Source: G001797105 sp964528155 (GTDB taxonomy: Bacteria; Chloroflexota; Anaerolineae; Anaerolineales; E44-bin32). Taken from it: a stretch of DNA of 64,000 nt. Position 1 is the stretch's first letter. Every line of letters begins with the position of its first letter. The stretch lies in NCBI GenBank assembly GCA_964528155.1, contig CAZGRL010000010.1, positions 7,172-71,171 of the forward strand, written 5' to 3'. The translations under genes and the position numbers were made by a program. The notes beneath the pieces are model-generated. The model made no database searches, was not told the DNA's origin, and was given only the letters and a program-made list of their open reading frames with translations. Positions 51,692 to 59,873 of this stretch are shown here, piece after piece.

Positions 51692-52609
51692 TCATTTCTC
51701 GCCGCGGTCGACCAGTTGCAGATACACGTCCTCGAGCGTGCGCCGCACCTCGCCTACGAACTGCACCTCGGCCCCGGCCTCCACCAGGGCGCGCACCAGC
51801 AGGGGGTTTTGCGCCTCGGGCGAGTCGAGGGTCACGACGAGTTTGTTGTCCATCGACTGAACCGCGTGCACAAAATCGAACTCTTCCAAGCGTTGTGCAA
51901 ATCGGCGATCGTTCTGCGAGAGATGGAATACGACGGTGCGCCCGTAAAGGCTGCGTCGCAGCGCGGTGGGAGTGTCCAGGGCCAGCAGATGTGTGTTGAA
52001 CACGGCGATCCGATCGCACAGCCTGTCGGCTTCATCGAGGTTATGGGTGCACAGAAAGATGGTCCGTCCTTCCTGCTTCAAGGTTGCCAGAAACTCGCGC
52101 ACCAGGCGGGCGGCTTCCGGGTCGAGGGAACTGGTCGGCTCATCGAGGAACAACACTTCCGGTTCATGGAGCAGAGCCCGGGCGATGGCCAGCTTCTGGC
52201 GCATGCCCTTGGAGAGGGTTCCGGCCGGCTCGTGGCGTTTTTCCCATAGACCGAGCATGCGCAGGTATTTCTCCACCTGCCCCGGGATGTCCGGTACGTC
52301 GTACAGCGCGGCGAAGAACTCAAGGTTGCGGGCGACGGCCAGTCGGTCGTACAGGCCTGGGGACTCGGTCAAGATCCCGACGTGCGAGCGAATGGCGTCG
52401 TCTTGATCTCCAAGCTTGAGGCCGGCAACCCAGGCCGTCCCTCCGCTGGGCTCGATCAAGGCCGAGAGCATTCGGATGGTGGTCGTCTTGCCGGCCCCGT
52501 TTGGACCGAGAAACCCGAACACTTCGCCGGACTTCACCTCCAGGGTCAGCCCGTCGACCGCGAGTTTGTCGCCGAAGCGTTTGGTCAGCTTATCCGTCTT
52601 GAGCATCAA
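51692..52609 (-). CDS. ABC exporter ATP-binding protein (first system)
   Basis: 305 residues. Walker A GPNGAGKTTTIRM, signature LSKGMRQKLAIARAL, Walker B VLFLDEPTSSLD and switch His in LCTHNLDEADR. The C-terminal region has LVTLDSPEAQN and QFVGEVRRTLEDVYLQLV, as in NatA/CcmA-like exporters. It precedes the permease gene with a short overlap or 20-base gap depending on the start. Probably transcribed after the YhfC gene. Confidence 0.94.
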   Translation of the reverse strand: MMLKTDKLTKRFGDKLAVDGLTLEVKSGEVFGFLGPNGAGKTTTIRMLSALIEPSGGTAWVAGLKLGDQDDAIRSHVGILTESPGLYDRLAVARNLEFFAALYDVPDIPGQVEKYLRMLGLWEKRHEPAGTLSKGMRQKLAIARALLHEPEVLFLDEPTSSLDPEAARLVREFLATLKQEGRTIFLCTHNLDEADRLCDRIAVFNTHLLALDTPTALRRSLYGRTVVFHLSQNDRRFAQRLEEFDFVHAVQSMDNKLVVTLDSPEAQNPLLVRALVEAGAEVQFVGEVRRTLEDVYLQLVDRGEK

Positions 52610-52648
52610 TACTCCTTGAGGCCGGTGCGATGTGAATCGTGTCTCGGG

Positions 52649-53518
52649 CTATCCGATGAATCGGCTGTCCTCGACGGACTCCGCGCGAGGCGGCCTCGGC
52701 GCCCGCACATCGTCGATCGCGTCCGTTCTTTCTGGGGGGCGAGGCTCCTCCGGCGGCTCCGGTCGGCGAAGCTTGAAGAGGACGACCAGGCTGACCAGTG
52801 CCATCACGGCCAGCATCGCCTCGGTCCAATACGGCCCCCAGGCCCCGACGACAGCAACGGCGGAGGCATCCACCAGGGCGTGCCAGGCGATCGCCAGTCC
52901 GAGCCAGGCCGGGTTTCGCCGGATGACCGCCTGGAGCACGACGACCGCCAGGCTGATCTGGACACACAATGCGATCACCCGTTCCGCGGACCCCAGCATC
53001 ACCAGCGAGGCCGGCGCCGCCCAATATGCCTTGAGCTGCGCCTGGGTCGCACCCAGTCGATCCGGCGATACGAGCGTCGAGAGATCAACACCCCGGTAGG
53101 CGATGGCCTGGAACAGGGCCACCAGGGCGACCACTCCCAGGGCGACGGCCTCCAGCCCACCGTGGCCCGCGCCGAACATCACGGCATGGCGCCAGGTTCG
53201 GGCATCCCGCAGCCAGCGTCGAAGGACGATATAGCGAGCGACCTCTTCGAAGAACCCGGCCGACAGCCCCAAGGCAACCGCGGCAATGACCAGTCGCGAG
53301 CCCTGCCAGGGTTGAACGATCCCCAGTTTCTCGAGGAGAGGCGAGAGAATCCAGGCATTGAAGGGGATATGCAAGATCTGCGAGCCCAGGAATGTCGCCG
53401 CGCCGATGAGAAAAGGCCTCCAGCCCGGCCGAAGGAGACGGGCAAGGGCTACGCCCAGCGCCAGCGGCATGGCGATCATCAGAGCTGCGTTGAGAAAGCG
53501 AACCAGAATGTCCATCAC
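52649..53518 (-). CDS. YhfC family intramembrane metalloprotease (CPBP/DUF2324 type)
   Basis: 289 residues with about seven membrane segments. GFFEEVARYIVLRRWL (Glu91-Glu92), GAGHGGLEA (His119) and IAWHALVDA are the three catalytic-type motifs of the YhfC group of intramembrane glutamic/metal proteases. Long acidic Pro-rich C-terminal tail. It starts 40 bases before the ATPase gene. Such proteases often accompany ABC exporters for peptides, but no peptide gene is seen. Confidence 0.85.
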   Translation of the reverse strand: MMDILVRFLNAALMIAMPLALGVALARLLRPGWRPFLIGAATFLGSQILHIPFNAWILSPLLEKLGIVQPWQGSRLVIAAVALGLSAGFFEEVARYIVLRRWLRDARTWRHAVMFGAGHGGLEAVALGVVALVALFQAIAYRGVDLSTLVSPDRLGATQAQLKAYWAAPASLVMLGSAERVIALCVQISLAVVVLQAVIRRNPAWLGLAIAWHALVDASAVAVVGAWGPYWTEAMLAVMALVSLVVLFKLRRPEPPEEPRPPERTDAIDDVRAPRPPRAESVEDSRFIG

Positions 53519-53563
53519 GACTTGAAGACGTCTCCGCAGCTCAATCCGGTCGAATTTCGCGTG

Positions 53564-53602
53564 AAAAAGCTAGCCAGGGCCGGCCAAGATCGGCCGGCCC
53601 TG
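53564..53602 (-). terminator. intrinsic terminator after second exporter operon
   Basis: CAGGGCCGGCC (53575-53585) pairs exactly with GGCCGGCCCTG (53592-53602) around a 6-base loop. On the minus strand the stem is followed, after GCTAGC, by TTTTT (53564-53568). It lies about 155 bases after the permease stop. Confidence 0.55.
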
Positions 53603-53615
53603 AGCCTGGGCACGC

Positions 53616-53631
53616 TGTTTCACGTGAAACA
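53616..53631. other. parS: parS site (ParB-binding centromere)
   Basis: TGTTTCACGTGAAACA is a perfect 16-bp palindrome and fits the bacterial parS consensus TGTTNCACGTGAAACA fully. It lies in the 239-base gap between yhfC and the second ABC permease. ParB spreads from such sites to organise the origin region; a second copy is 2.3 kb away. No parAB genes are in the window. Confidence 0.9.
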
Positions 53632-53757
53632 CGGTCCAGGAGTCGCCCCCGGGCCGCGCCGGGGATTATACCCCAGCCCGCTCCGAGCATCCAATCGATC
53701 GGCCTCGGGCGCCGTCCATTTGAGAGGCCTCGGACGGGCCTGGTGCCTTGACACTGG

Positions 53758-54876
53758 CTAGATTTCCGCCGCTACCGCCGACTGGCGGCGCAACACCCAA
53801 GTAGACACAACGAGCAAGGCAATGGCGCTACAAATAACCACCCCCATGTCGAGCATGTTGCTGCCGATCGATCCTAGTTTCTGCGAAGCGTTGTATGCGC
53901 CTTCGGCGATATAGTAGGTTGGCAAGACCTTGGCGATTCGAATCACTGGACTGTTACTCAGCAGTTGCCCTAACGGTCCGACGAAAATCCCGGCGATGAT
54001 GTAAATGAGGATGACCGGGCCCTCGACCGCCACAGCAGCGCTCACCGTATCGAAAACGGCGCCGAAGAGCAAGCCCAATGCCAGGCTGAAGCAGCCGCCG
54101 AGCAGTGCGTAGAGCAGGAAGAGGGCGACTTGCCCGGTGAAAGCACCTAGAATGGCCAGCACAACGCCGCTAAGGATGAGCTGATAGACAAGGACCACCA
54201 GAAGTTTGCCCAAGAGAACGTCTTCGAAAGAGGCCGGCGTGACCATCAACATGCGCAGGGTCTTTTTCTCCTTCTCTTCAATCAGCAATTGAGGAACAAA
54301 GGTCGTGCCCACGGCCAGCGACAGCAGCAGCGCGAGAGGAGCATAAAACCCCTGCAGTTCCACCCCCGCATTCGTGTTGGAAGGCGGATTGATCACGGTC
54401 GTCGTGAGATCTACCGGCGGCTGCACATTGGCGAGGGCGCGGCCGTAGTTGGCAATGGCTGCCTGCACCAACGCCTCGGTTTGAGCATTCAGCGAATCTC
54501 CGTTGAGATACAACCGCAACTGAGGATGGGTGCCGGCGCGCAGGCCATTGTCAAAATCCGCGGGGACGACCAACCCGACTGCGTAGCGAGTGGCTTTTTG
54601 CGTACCAGTGGGCCCAAACGCGGCGGCGATCTCCCCGGCCGAGCCGCCCTGGGTCACCTCGGGACTCGGGAATGCGGCCATCGCCGCCTGGACAACGCCC
54701 GAGCCTCCGGGATTGTAGACAAGCATGTCGGTGGCCCGATTGCCGATGACCTTGCTTATGAGGAGCCACACCAGCGACAGGAGAATCGGGAAGAGCAGGC
54801 CCCCCAGCGTAGACTTGTTCAGCAACAGGTCGAGAGCATCCTTGCGGGCAATCGCCCACACCGCGCGTGGGTGCAT
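53758..54876 (-). CDS. ABC-2 type exporter permease (second system)
   Basis: 372 residues from the ATG at 54876 (GGGAGGAG before it); the frame stays open upstream but that overlaps the ATPase. MHPRAVWAIARKDALDLLLNK opens the first helix. A large extracytoplasmic loop (about 60-200) lies between TM1 and TM2, then five or more segments; EEKEKKTLRMLMVTPASF is the diagnostic cytosolic loop. NatB-like topology. Partner of the ATPase upstream (19-base gap). Confidence 0.9.
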   Translation of the reverse strand: MHPRAVWAIARKDALDLLLNKSTLGGLLFPILLSLVWLLISKVIGNRATDMLVYNPGGSGVVQAAMAAFPSPEVTQGGSAGEIAAAFGPTGTQKATRYAVGLVVPADFDNGLRAGTHPQLRLYLNGDSLNAQTEALVQAAIANYGRALANVQPPVDLTTTVINPPSNTNAGVELQGFYAPLALLLSLAVGTTFVPQLLIEEKEKKTLRMLMVTPASFEDVLLGKLLVVLVYQLILSGVVLAILGAFTGQVALFLLYALLGGCFSLALGLLFGAVFDTVSAAVAVEGPVILIYIIAGIFVGPLGQLLSNSPVIRIAKVLPTYYIAEGAYNASQKLGSIGSNMLDMGVVICSAIALLVVSTWVLRRQSAVAAEI

Positions 54877-54895
54877 AGTCACACTCCTCCCGTCA

Positions 54896-55765
54896 TCACG
54901 CCGGGAGAATGCCGGCGACTTCGATAAACACTTCCTCCAACGTGGCCTCCTGAGAATGGACGGAGCACACATTCCCTTGAACCACCAGTTCCGAGAGACG
55001 TGCCTGATCCGTGGGATCATCCATGCTCAACGTGACTTCTGTCAACTGGCTTGTATTCACCGTGTTGGCGAGGGTCAACACGACGGTGCGTTTGCCGTGT
55101 GAGAGCTTCAGGCTTTGCGGCGTGCCGCTGGCGACGAGTCGCCCACTCACAATGAAGGAGAGATGCTGGCAGAGCTGGTCAGCCTCTTCAAGCAGGTGTG
55201 TCGTCAACAGGATGGTCGTCCCTTCCTGGCGCAACTGCTCGATGGTGCGACGAACATCGCGGGCGGCGATCGGATCCAGCCCTCGCGTCGGCTCGTCCAG
55301 GAACAGCACCGGCGGTCTGTGCAGCAGGGCCCGGGCGATCATCAGGCGCTGTTTCATGCCATTCGAGAACTTCTGTACGGGGTCCTTGGCCCGCTCCCGC
55401 AGACCCACGAGATCGAGCACTTCATCCACCCGGCTGTCAGGCAGGTCATACAGCCAGCAGTTGAAGCGCAGATTGTTCCGCGCGGAAACTCGCTCGTAAA
55501 GGTTTTGCTCCTCAAACACAACTCCGATGAGGTGCTTCAATTTCGCGCGATCCTTCACTACGTCGCAACCGGCCACGGTAGCGCGGCCTCCGCTCGGATC
55601 GATCTGCCCCGTGAGCATCCGAATCGTAGTCGTCTTGCCGGCACCGTTCGGCCCCAACAGGCCGAAGATCTCCCCGCGCCGCACGTTGAAATGGACGCCA
55701 GCGACAGCCGTGACTTCCTTGAACGAACGCCGGAGGTTGTCCGCTTCTATCATCGTATCGACCAT
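54896..55765 (-). CDS. ABC exporter ATP-binding protein (second system)
   Basis: 289 residues (a start at 55750 is possible). Walker A GPNGAGKTTTIRM, signature FSNGMKQRLMIARAL, Walker B VLFLDEPTRGLD, switch LTTHLLEEADQL. C-terminal ATLEEVFIEVAGILPA. First gene of the second exporter, likely with its own promoter in the 206-base gap that also holds the second parS site. Confidence 0.94.
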   Translation of the reverse strand: MVDTMIEADNLRRSFKEVTAVAGVHFNVRRGEIFGLLGPNGAGKTTTIRMLTGQIDPSGGRATVAGCDVVKDRAKLKHLIGVVFEEQNLYERVSARNNLRFNCWLYDLPDSRVDEVLDLVGLRERAKDPVQKFSNGMKQRLMIARALLHRPPVLFLDEPTRGLDPIAARDVRRTIEQLRQEGTTILLTTHLLEEADQLCQHLSFIVSGRLVASGTPQSLKLSHGKRTVVLTLANTVNTSQLTEVTLSMDDPTDQARLSELVVQGNVCSVHSQEATLEEVFIEVAGILPA

Positions 55766-55950
55766 ACTCTGGCAAACCTTTCCCTTCCCAATTCAATCCT
55801 TGTATGGCGCAACGTTGCCACAGGCATCTCATTCAAGGCAAAGCCTATGGCCAGGTGGGTGGCTCGCCGGGATGAGTGACCGCCGCCAGAGTAGCAGCGG
55901 CGGTGGAACGGACGCGCAAGGCTCATGTGACCTTGCAGGCCAGCAGGCGG

Positions 55951-55964
55951 GTTTCACGTGAAAC
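55951..55964. other. parS: second parS core site
   Basis: GTTTCACGTGAAAC is the 14-bp parS core, identical to the core of the 53616 site; the outer bases are G and G, so the full 16-mer has one mismatch at each edge. It lies in the 206-base gap between the second ATPase and the DUF4177 gene. Confidence 0.85.
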
Positions 55965-55971
55965 GACGCGG

Positions 55972-56184
55972 TCAAGGCCAGCCCTTTTCCTTCTTTCTCC
56001 GATATCCTTCGACGGACCGGCGCAGGATGAGCACCATCCGGTTGCCGTTCTGGATCGACGCCAGCTCGACCGGCTCCCAACCATCCTCGGCCGATTCCGT
56101 CAGGAATTGTTGGATCTCCTCCGGGCCCGGAGCATGCCAGAAGCTCCCAATGACTTCCACGTGATACTCCCATCTGGCCACCAC
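55972..56184 (-). CDS. DUF4177-like small protein
   Basis: 70 residues. WEYHVEVIGSFWHAPG, a DGWEPVELASIQNGN turn and MVLILRRSVE fit the small alpha/beta DUF4177 family. The GTG start directly abuts the slipin TGA, so translation is coupled. Basic C-terminus. Function unknown; the tie to slipin may be functional. Confidence 0.75.
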   Translation of the reverse strand: MVARWEYHVEVIGSFWHAPGPEEIQQFLTESAEDGWEPVELASIQNGNRMVLILRRSVEGYRRKKEKGWP

Positions 56185-57162
56185 TCAGTTTTCCTCCGAC
56201 CCTCCGACGCGTTCGTCGGAGCCCGCCAATGCTTCCCGGCCGAGCGAGGTCATCCCCATGAGCCCACCCAGGTTCATCGTCTCCACGGCGCTGGAGGGGA
56301 CGATGACCAGTGCCCCCTTCTCTTTCAACCCCTCGAAGAGCATGTTCATGGCGCGCAAATGCAATGCGGTCGGATTGTCCCGATAGGCTTGGGAGGCGTC
56401 GGCGAAGGATTGGGCAATCTGCTTCTCTGCCTCCCCGAGAATGATGCGCGCCTGGCGCTCGCGTTCGGCCTGCGCCTGACGGCTCATGGCATCCTCCAGA
56501 TCCTGAGGGATGACCACGTCGCGGATCTCGACGGACTGAACCGTTATCCCCCAGGGTGTCGTCCGCTCGTCGATGGTCTTCTGCAGCTCGCGATCCATCA
56601 GGGCGCGGCCCACCAGGATCTCGGCCAGGGTCATCTGGCCGATGACCTCCCGTAGCGCCGTCTGCGCCGCCCAGGCGATCGCCACCTGATAGTCTTCGAC
56701 TTCCAGGGCTGCTTTCTCAGCATCCCAGACCATCCAGAACAGCACCGCGTCGACGTCGACCGGCACCGTGTCTTTGGTCAACGTCTTCTCGGCGCTGAAG
56801 GGTGTCACCGTCACCCGATGATCGATCCAAATCGGCGCCGTCTCGATGAGCGGAGTGAGCCAGAAGATCCCCGGACCTCTCAACCCGATGAAGCGGCCAA
56901 ACCGGAGCACTACCGCCTTCTCCCATTGATCGGCGACCTTGATGGCGAAGAGGAGAAGGAAGGCGAGCACGATCAGACCAGCGATACTCAGACCAATGGT
57001 GTTGGACGGCGCGCCCGCCGTGTCGAGCAATCCTCCGACCACACGCGCCACCACGAGCAGGATCCCCCACGCGCCCCAGGCCGGACCGGGAATGCGGTAA
57101 CTCATTCGGCGGACAGTTTCGCCTTTCTTGGTTTTCGACTGCAGACTCATTCGTTTGAACAC
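56185..57162 (-). CDS. SPFH/Band 7 family protein (slipin)
   Basis: 325 residues. Two adjacent membrane segments near residues 25-75, then an SPFH domain (about 85-250) with VVLRFGRFIGLRGPGIFWL, KDTVPVDVDAVLFW and VEIRDVVIPQDLEDAM, and a coiled-coil end. A GTG start at 57162 follows GAGG. Slipins scaffold membrane microdomains and often pair with an NfeD protein, which is absent here. It follows a GntR gene by 20 bases and is probably controlled by it. Confidence 0.92.
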   Translation of the reverse strand: MFKRMSLQSKTKKGETVRRMSYRIPGPAWGAWGILLVVARVVGGLLDTAGAPSNTIGLSIAGLIVLAFLLLFAIKVADQWEKAVVLRFGRFIGLRGPGIFWLTPLIETAPIWIDHRVTVTPFSAEKTLTKDTVPVDVDAVLFWMVWDAEKAALEVEDYQVAIAWAAQTALREVIGQMTLAEILVGRALMDRELQKTIDERTTPWGITVQSVEIRDVVIPQDLEDAMSRQAQAERERQARIILGEAEKQIAQSFADASQAYRDNPTALHLRAMNMLFEGLKEKGALVIVPSSAVETMNLGGLMGMTSLGREALAGSDERVGGSEEN

Positions 57163-57182
57163 GTGTCACCATCCTCGATTCG

Positions 57183-57596
57183 TCACTCGTCATCCGGCGG
57201 TGATCCGTCTTTCTCCCACCGTTCGATCATCGCCTTGGTCGACTTGAATACCTCGTCGGGGCCGAAGCCCAGTCGCGCAGCGTCGTTCAAATAAGAGCTC
57301 GTCAAGCCTCGCAGCGCCGTCTGCTTGAGGCTTCTGGCCTTGGGCGGCGGCAGTGGTTCGAGCAAAAACGTTCCGCGACCCTGTTGAGTCGAGATCACCC
57401 CAGCCTCGTCTAACAGCCGGTACGCCCGGGCGATCGTATTGAAGTTCACCCGCAGGTCGGCCGCTAGTTGTCGGACGGTCGGCAATTGGTCTCCGGGCTT
57501 CAAGACGCCGTTCGCCACGAGATTCTCGATTTGCTCCACAATCTGGGCATAGATCGGCACCTTGCTGCGGAAATCAAGCTTGAGCATCATTGCCAC
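57183..57596 (-). CDS. GntR family regulator, YtrA subfamily
   Basis: 137 residues, short as in YtrA regulators: winged helix (about 10-75: LPTVRQLAADLRVNFNTIARAY, GRGTFLLEP) and a short helical dimerisation tail instead of an effector domain. Three closely spaced starts (57596, 57590, 57587) lack a ribosome site. YtrA-type repressors control neighbouring membrane genes, here slipin and DUF4177. A run of 8-bp repeats lies 10-50 bases upstream. Confidence 0.9.
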   Translation of the reverse strand: MAMMLKLDFRSKVPIYAQIVEQIENLVANGVLKPGDQLPTVRQLAADLRVNFNTIARAYRLLDEAGVISTQQGRGTFLLEPLPPPKARSLKQTALRGLTSSYLNDAARLGFGPDEVFKSTKAMIERWEKDGSPPDDE

Positions 57597-57605
57597 GATT
57601 GACTT

Positions 57606-57645
57606 AATTGTCTCATTGTAGCATTGTACCGTTGTATCATTGTAT
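57606..57645. repeat. five tandem 8-bp repeats upstream of gntR (operator array or microsatellite)
   Basis: On the plus strand: AATTGTCT, CATTGTAG, CATTGTAC, CGTTGTAT, CATTGTAT, starting at 57606, 57614, 57622, 57630 and 57638, all in exact 8-base register. On the minus strand each unit reads TACAATGN, which resembles a -10 box. It begins 10 bases upstream of the gntR start. Likely an autoregulatory operator for the YtrA-type repressor overlapping the promoter. Confidence 0.75.
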
Positions 57646-57818
57646 ACGAAACCGCCATGGAGTCAAGATCGGCCGAGTCCCTCGATGCCTCGAGCTCACT
57701 CCGGAGAATAGCGGTGACCACACCGGCTTCCGACCGTCGCGGTTTCGCGCAACCTCACTTGCCACGCTCCGATCTGGAACGCCAAACAATGTCAGAGTCC
57801 TCGTGTCCGGATTGTGCG

Positions 57819-57827
57819 TGGTAGAAT
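57819..57827 (+). promoter_or_regulatory. extended -10 promoter of the pdxS operon
   Basis: TGGTAGAAT has the TGn extension followed by TAGAAT (five of six to consensus). Predicted start near 57834, about 24 bases before the GTG of pdxS. The matching -35 is poor, usual for extended -10 promoters. Confidence 0.5.
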
Positions 57828-57857
57828 CGCTTCGAAGGTTGGGGGCAGGAGGCAAAG

Positions 57858-58745
57858 GTGGACAAGGAACGAGGGACGTTCGCCGTCAAGAAGGGCTTGG
57901 CGCAGATGCTCAAGGGCGGCGTGATCATGGACGTCGTCACTGCCGAGCACGCGCGCATCGCCGAAGAGGCGGGCGCGGTCGCCGTGATGGCCCTCGAGCG
58001 CGTCCCGGCCGACATCCGCACCCACGGAGGCGTCGCTCGCATGAGCGATCCGCGCCTCATCGAAGAAATCATGGAGTCGGTCAGCATCCCGGTGATGGCC
58101 AAATGTCGCATTGGGCACTTCGTCGAGGCGCAGATCCTCGAGGCGCTGGGCGTCGACTACATCGATGAATCGGAGGTGCTGACCCCCGCCGACGAGGCCA
58201 ACCATATCGACAAACATCCCTTCCGGGTGCCGTTTGTTTGTGGTTGCCGCGATCTCGGGGAGGCCCTGCGTCGCATTGGCGAGGGCGCCGCCATGATCCG
58301 CACCAAGGGTGAGGCCGGAACCGGTGACGTCGTCGAGGCGGTACGCCACGCTCGCTCGGTCCTGGGTGACATTCGCAAGCTCCAGAACACCCCCGACGAC
58401 GAGCTGATGGCTTTCTCCAAACAAATCGGCGCGCCGTTTGAGTTGGTCCGGGAGACAAAAGAGCTTGGGCGCCTGCCCGTGGTGAACTTCGCCGCAGGCG
58501 GCCTCGCCACGCCGGCTGATGCAGCCCTCATGATGCAACTCGGCGTCGATGGGGTTTTCGTCGGGTCGGGCATCTTCAAATCAGGCGATCCCGCCCGACG
58601 GGCCAAGGCGATCGTCGAAGCCACAACCCATTTCGAGGATCCGCACATCTTGGCCGAGGTCAGCAAAGGCCTGGGGGAACCAATGGTCGGGATCGGTGTG
58701 TCCGATCTGTCTGAAGCCGAGCGTCTGGCTGTCCGAGGTTGGTGA
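57858..58745 (+). CDS. pdxS: pyridoxal 5'-phosphate synthase, PdxS subunit
   Basis: 295 residues from a GTG with AGGAGG 5 bases before. GGVIMDVVTAEHARIAEEAGA, VMALERVPADIR, IGHFVEAQILEALGVDYIDESEVLTPAD in overlapping parts, and GEAGTGDVVEAVRH are nearly invariant in PdxS. It makes PLP from ribose 5-phosphate, glyceraldehyde 3-phosphate and ammonia from PdxT. It heads an operon with a PNPOx-like gene and pdxT. Confidence 0.97.
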   Translation: MDKERGTFAVKKGLAQMLKGGVIMDVVTAEHARIAEEAGAVAVMALERVPADIRTHGGVARMSDPRLIEEIMESVSIPVMAKCRIGHFVEAQILEALGVDYIDESEVLTPADEANHIDKHPFRVPFVCGCRDLGEALRRIGEGAAMIRTKGEAGTGDVVEAVRHARSVLGDIRKLQNTPDDELMAFSKQIGAPFELVRETKELGRLPVVNFAAGGLATPADAALMMQLGVDGVFVGSGIFKSGDPARRAKAIVEATTHFEDPHILAEVSKGLGEPMVGIGVSDLSEAERLAVRGW

Positions 58746-58776
58746 TCCGGCTGCAACGGGACTTCACGCAACAGGA

Positions 58777-59286
58777 ATGATCGACGAACGCACGCGGATG
58801 CGGCGCAGCGATCGAGCGGTGACGGACGAAGCCGAGATCGCGGCGCATCTCGGCCGTGCAGCGGTGGGCTTTGTCGCCACTTGCCACGGTCAACAACCCT
58901 ACATCCATTCCAATCTGTTCTGGTTCGACTCCCGGACGCGCACGGTCTACTTCCACACCGCGCTCGAGGGTCGCACGCGCCAGAACATCGAACGCAATCC
59001 GCTGGTTTGCTTCACTGCGGCGGAGATGGGACGTCTGCTTCCTGCGGACACCGCATACGAGTTCAGCACGGAGTATTCCAGCGTCACCGCCTTTGGGAGG
59101 GCGCGGCTGGTCCAGACCGACGAGGAAAAACGCCGTGCCCTGCAAGGTTTGCTCGACAAATACTTCCCCGACCTGCACCCCGGCCAGGACTACCGCCCGA
59201 TCACGGATGACGAGATGGAGCGCACCGCGGTCTTTGCCATCGAGATCGATGCCTGGAGCGGGAAAAGGAAAAGTGTTGCAGAATGA
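58777..59286 (+). CDS. pyridoxamine 5'-phosphate oxidase-like flavin protein
   Basis: 169 residues from the ATG at 58777. VGFVATCHGQQPYIHSNLFWF, then FHTALEGRTRQNIERNPLVCF and VTAFGRARLV fit the split-barrel FMN family (NimA/PNPOx-like) rather than true PdxH. It overlaps pdxT by 4 bases and follows pdxS by 31 bases, so it is inserted in the PLP synthase operon. A flavin or haem-linked role in B6 metabolism is plausible but not shown. Confidence 0.82.
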   Translation: MIDERTRMRRSDRAVTDEAEIAAHLGRAAVGFVATCHGQQPYIHSNLFWFDSRTRTVYFHTALEGRTRQNIERNPLVCFTAAEMGRLLPADTAYEFSTEYSSVTAFGRARLVQTDEEKRRALQGLLDKYFPDLHPGQDYRPITDDEMERTAVFAIEIDAWSGKRKSVAE

Positions 59287-59873
59287 AGATCGGCGTGCTT
59301 GCCCTGCAAGGCGATTTCGCCGAGCATCGGGCTATGTTGCGGTCACTGGGGGTCGAAGCGCGTGAAGTGCGATTGCCCTCGCAGCTCGAAGGACTGGACG
59401 GATTGATCATTCCCGGGGGCGAGTCGACCACGATCGGTAAATTGGCCGACGCCTACGGATTGATCGGGCCCATCCGCCGGTTCGGCGGGACGCACGCCAT
59501 CTGGGGCACTTGCGCCGGGGCGATTTTTCTTTCTCGCGATGCCCAGCGCCAGCAGCCGCTACTGGAGCTCATGGATATCACGGTGGAACGCAACGCGTTT
59601 GGCCGCCAGGTCGAGAGCTTCGAAGCCGACATCCAGGTTTCCGGGATCGAAGACGCCGAGCGGCCGTTCCACGCCATCTTCATCCGGGCACCGTTGATCA
59701 TCCGGGCCGGTCGCGAGGTTGCAGTCATGGCCTCGGTCACCGCGGACCACAATAGCGCCGCGCCCCGCATCGTCGCCGCGCGGCAGGGACGCCTGCTCGC
59801 CACCTCCTTTCATCCCGAATTGACCGGCGACGCGCGCATCCACCGTTATTTCCTAGGAATGGCTGATGCCTGA
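59283..59873 (+). CDS. pdxT: pyridoxal 5'-phosphate synthase glutaminase subunit
   Basis: 196 residues. GVLALQGDFAEH at the N-terminus, PGGEST at 45-50, nucleophile Cys78 in GTCAGA, and the HPELTGD end with its His-Glu pair complete the glutaminase triad. It delivers ammonia to PdxS. Overlaps the PNPOx-like gene (ATGA) and the next gene by 8 bases. Confidence 0.96.
   Translation: MKIGVLALQGDFAEHRAMLRSLGVEAREVRLPSQLEGLDGLIIPGGESTTIGKLADAYGLIGPIRRFGGTHAIWGTCAGAIFLSRDAQRQQPLLELMDITVERNAFGRQVESFEADIQVSGIEDAERPFHAIFIRAPLIIRAGREVAVMASVTADHNSAAPRIVAARQGRLLATSFHPELTGDARIHRYFLGMADA

Noticed and set aside
57606..57645. CRISPR-like short repeat array
   Set aside because: Units are only 8 bases and directly adjacent, with no spacers; it is an operator array or microsatellite.
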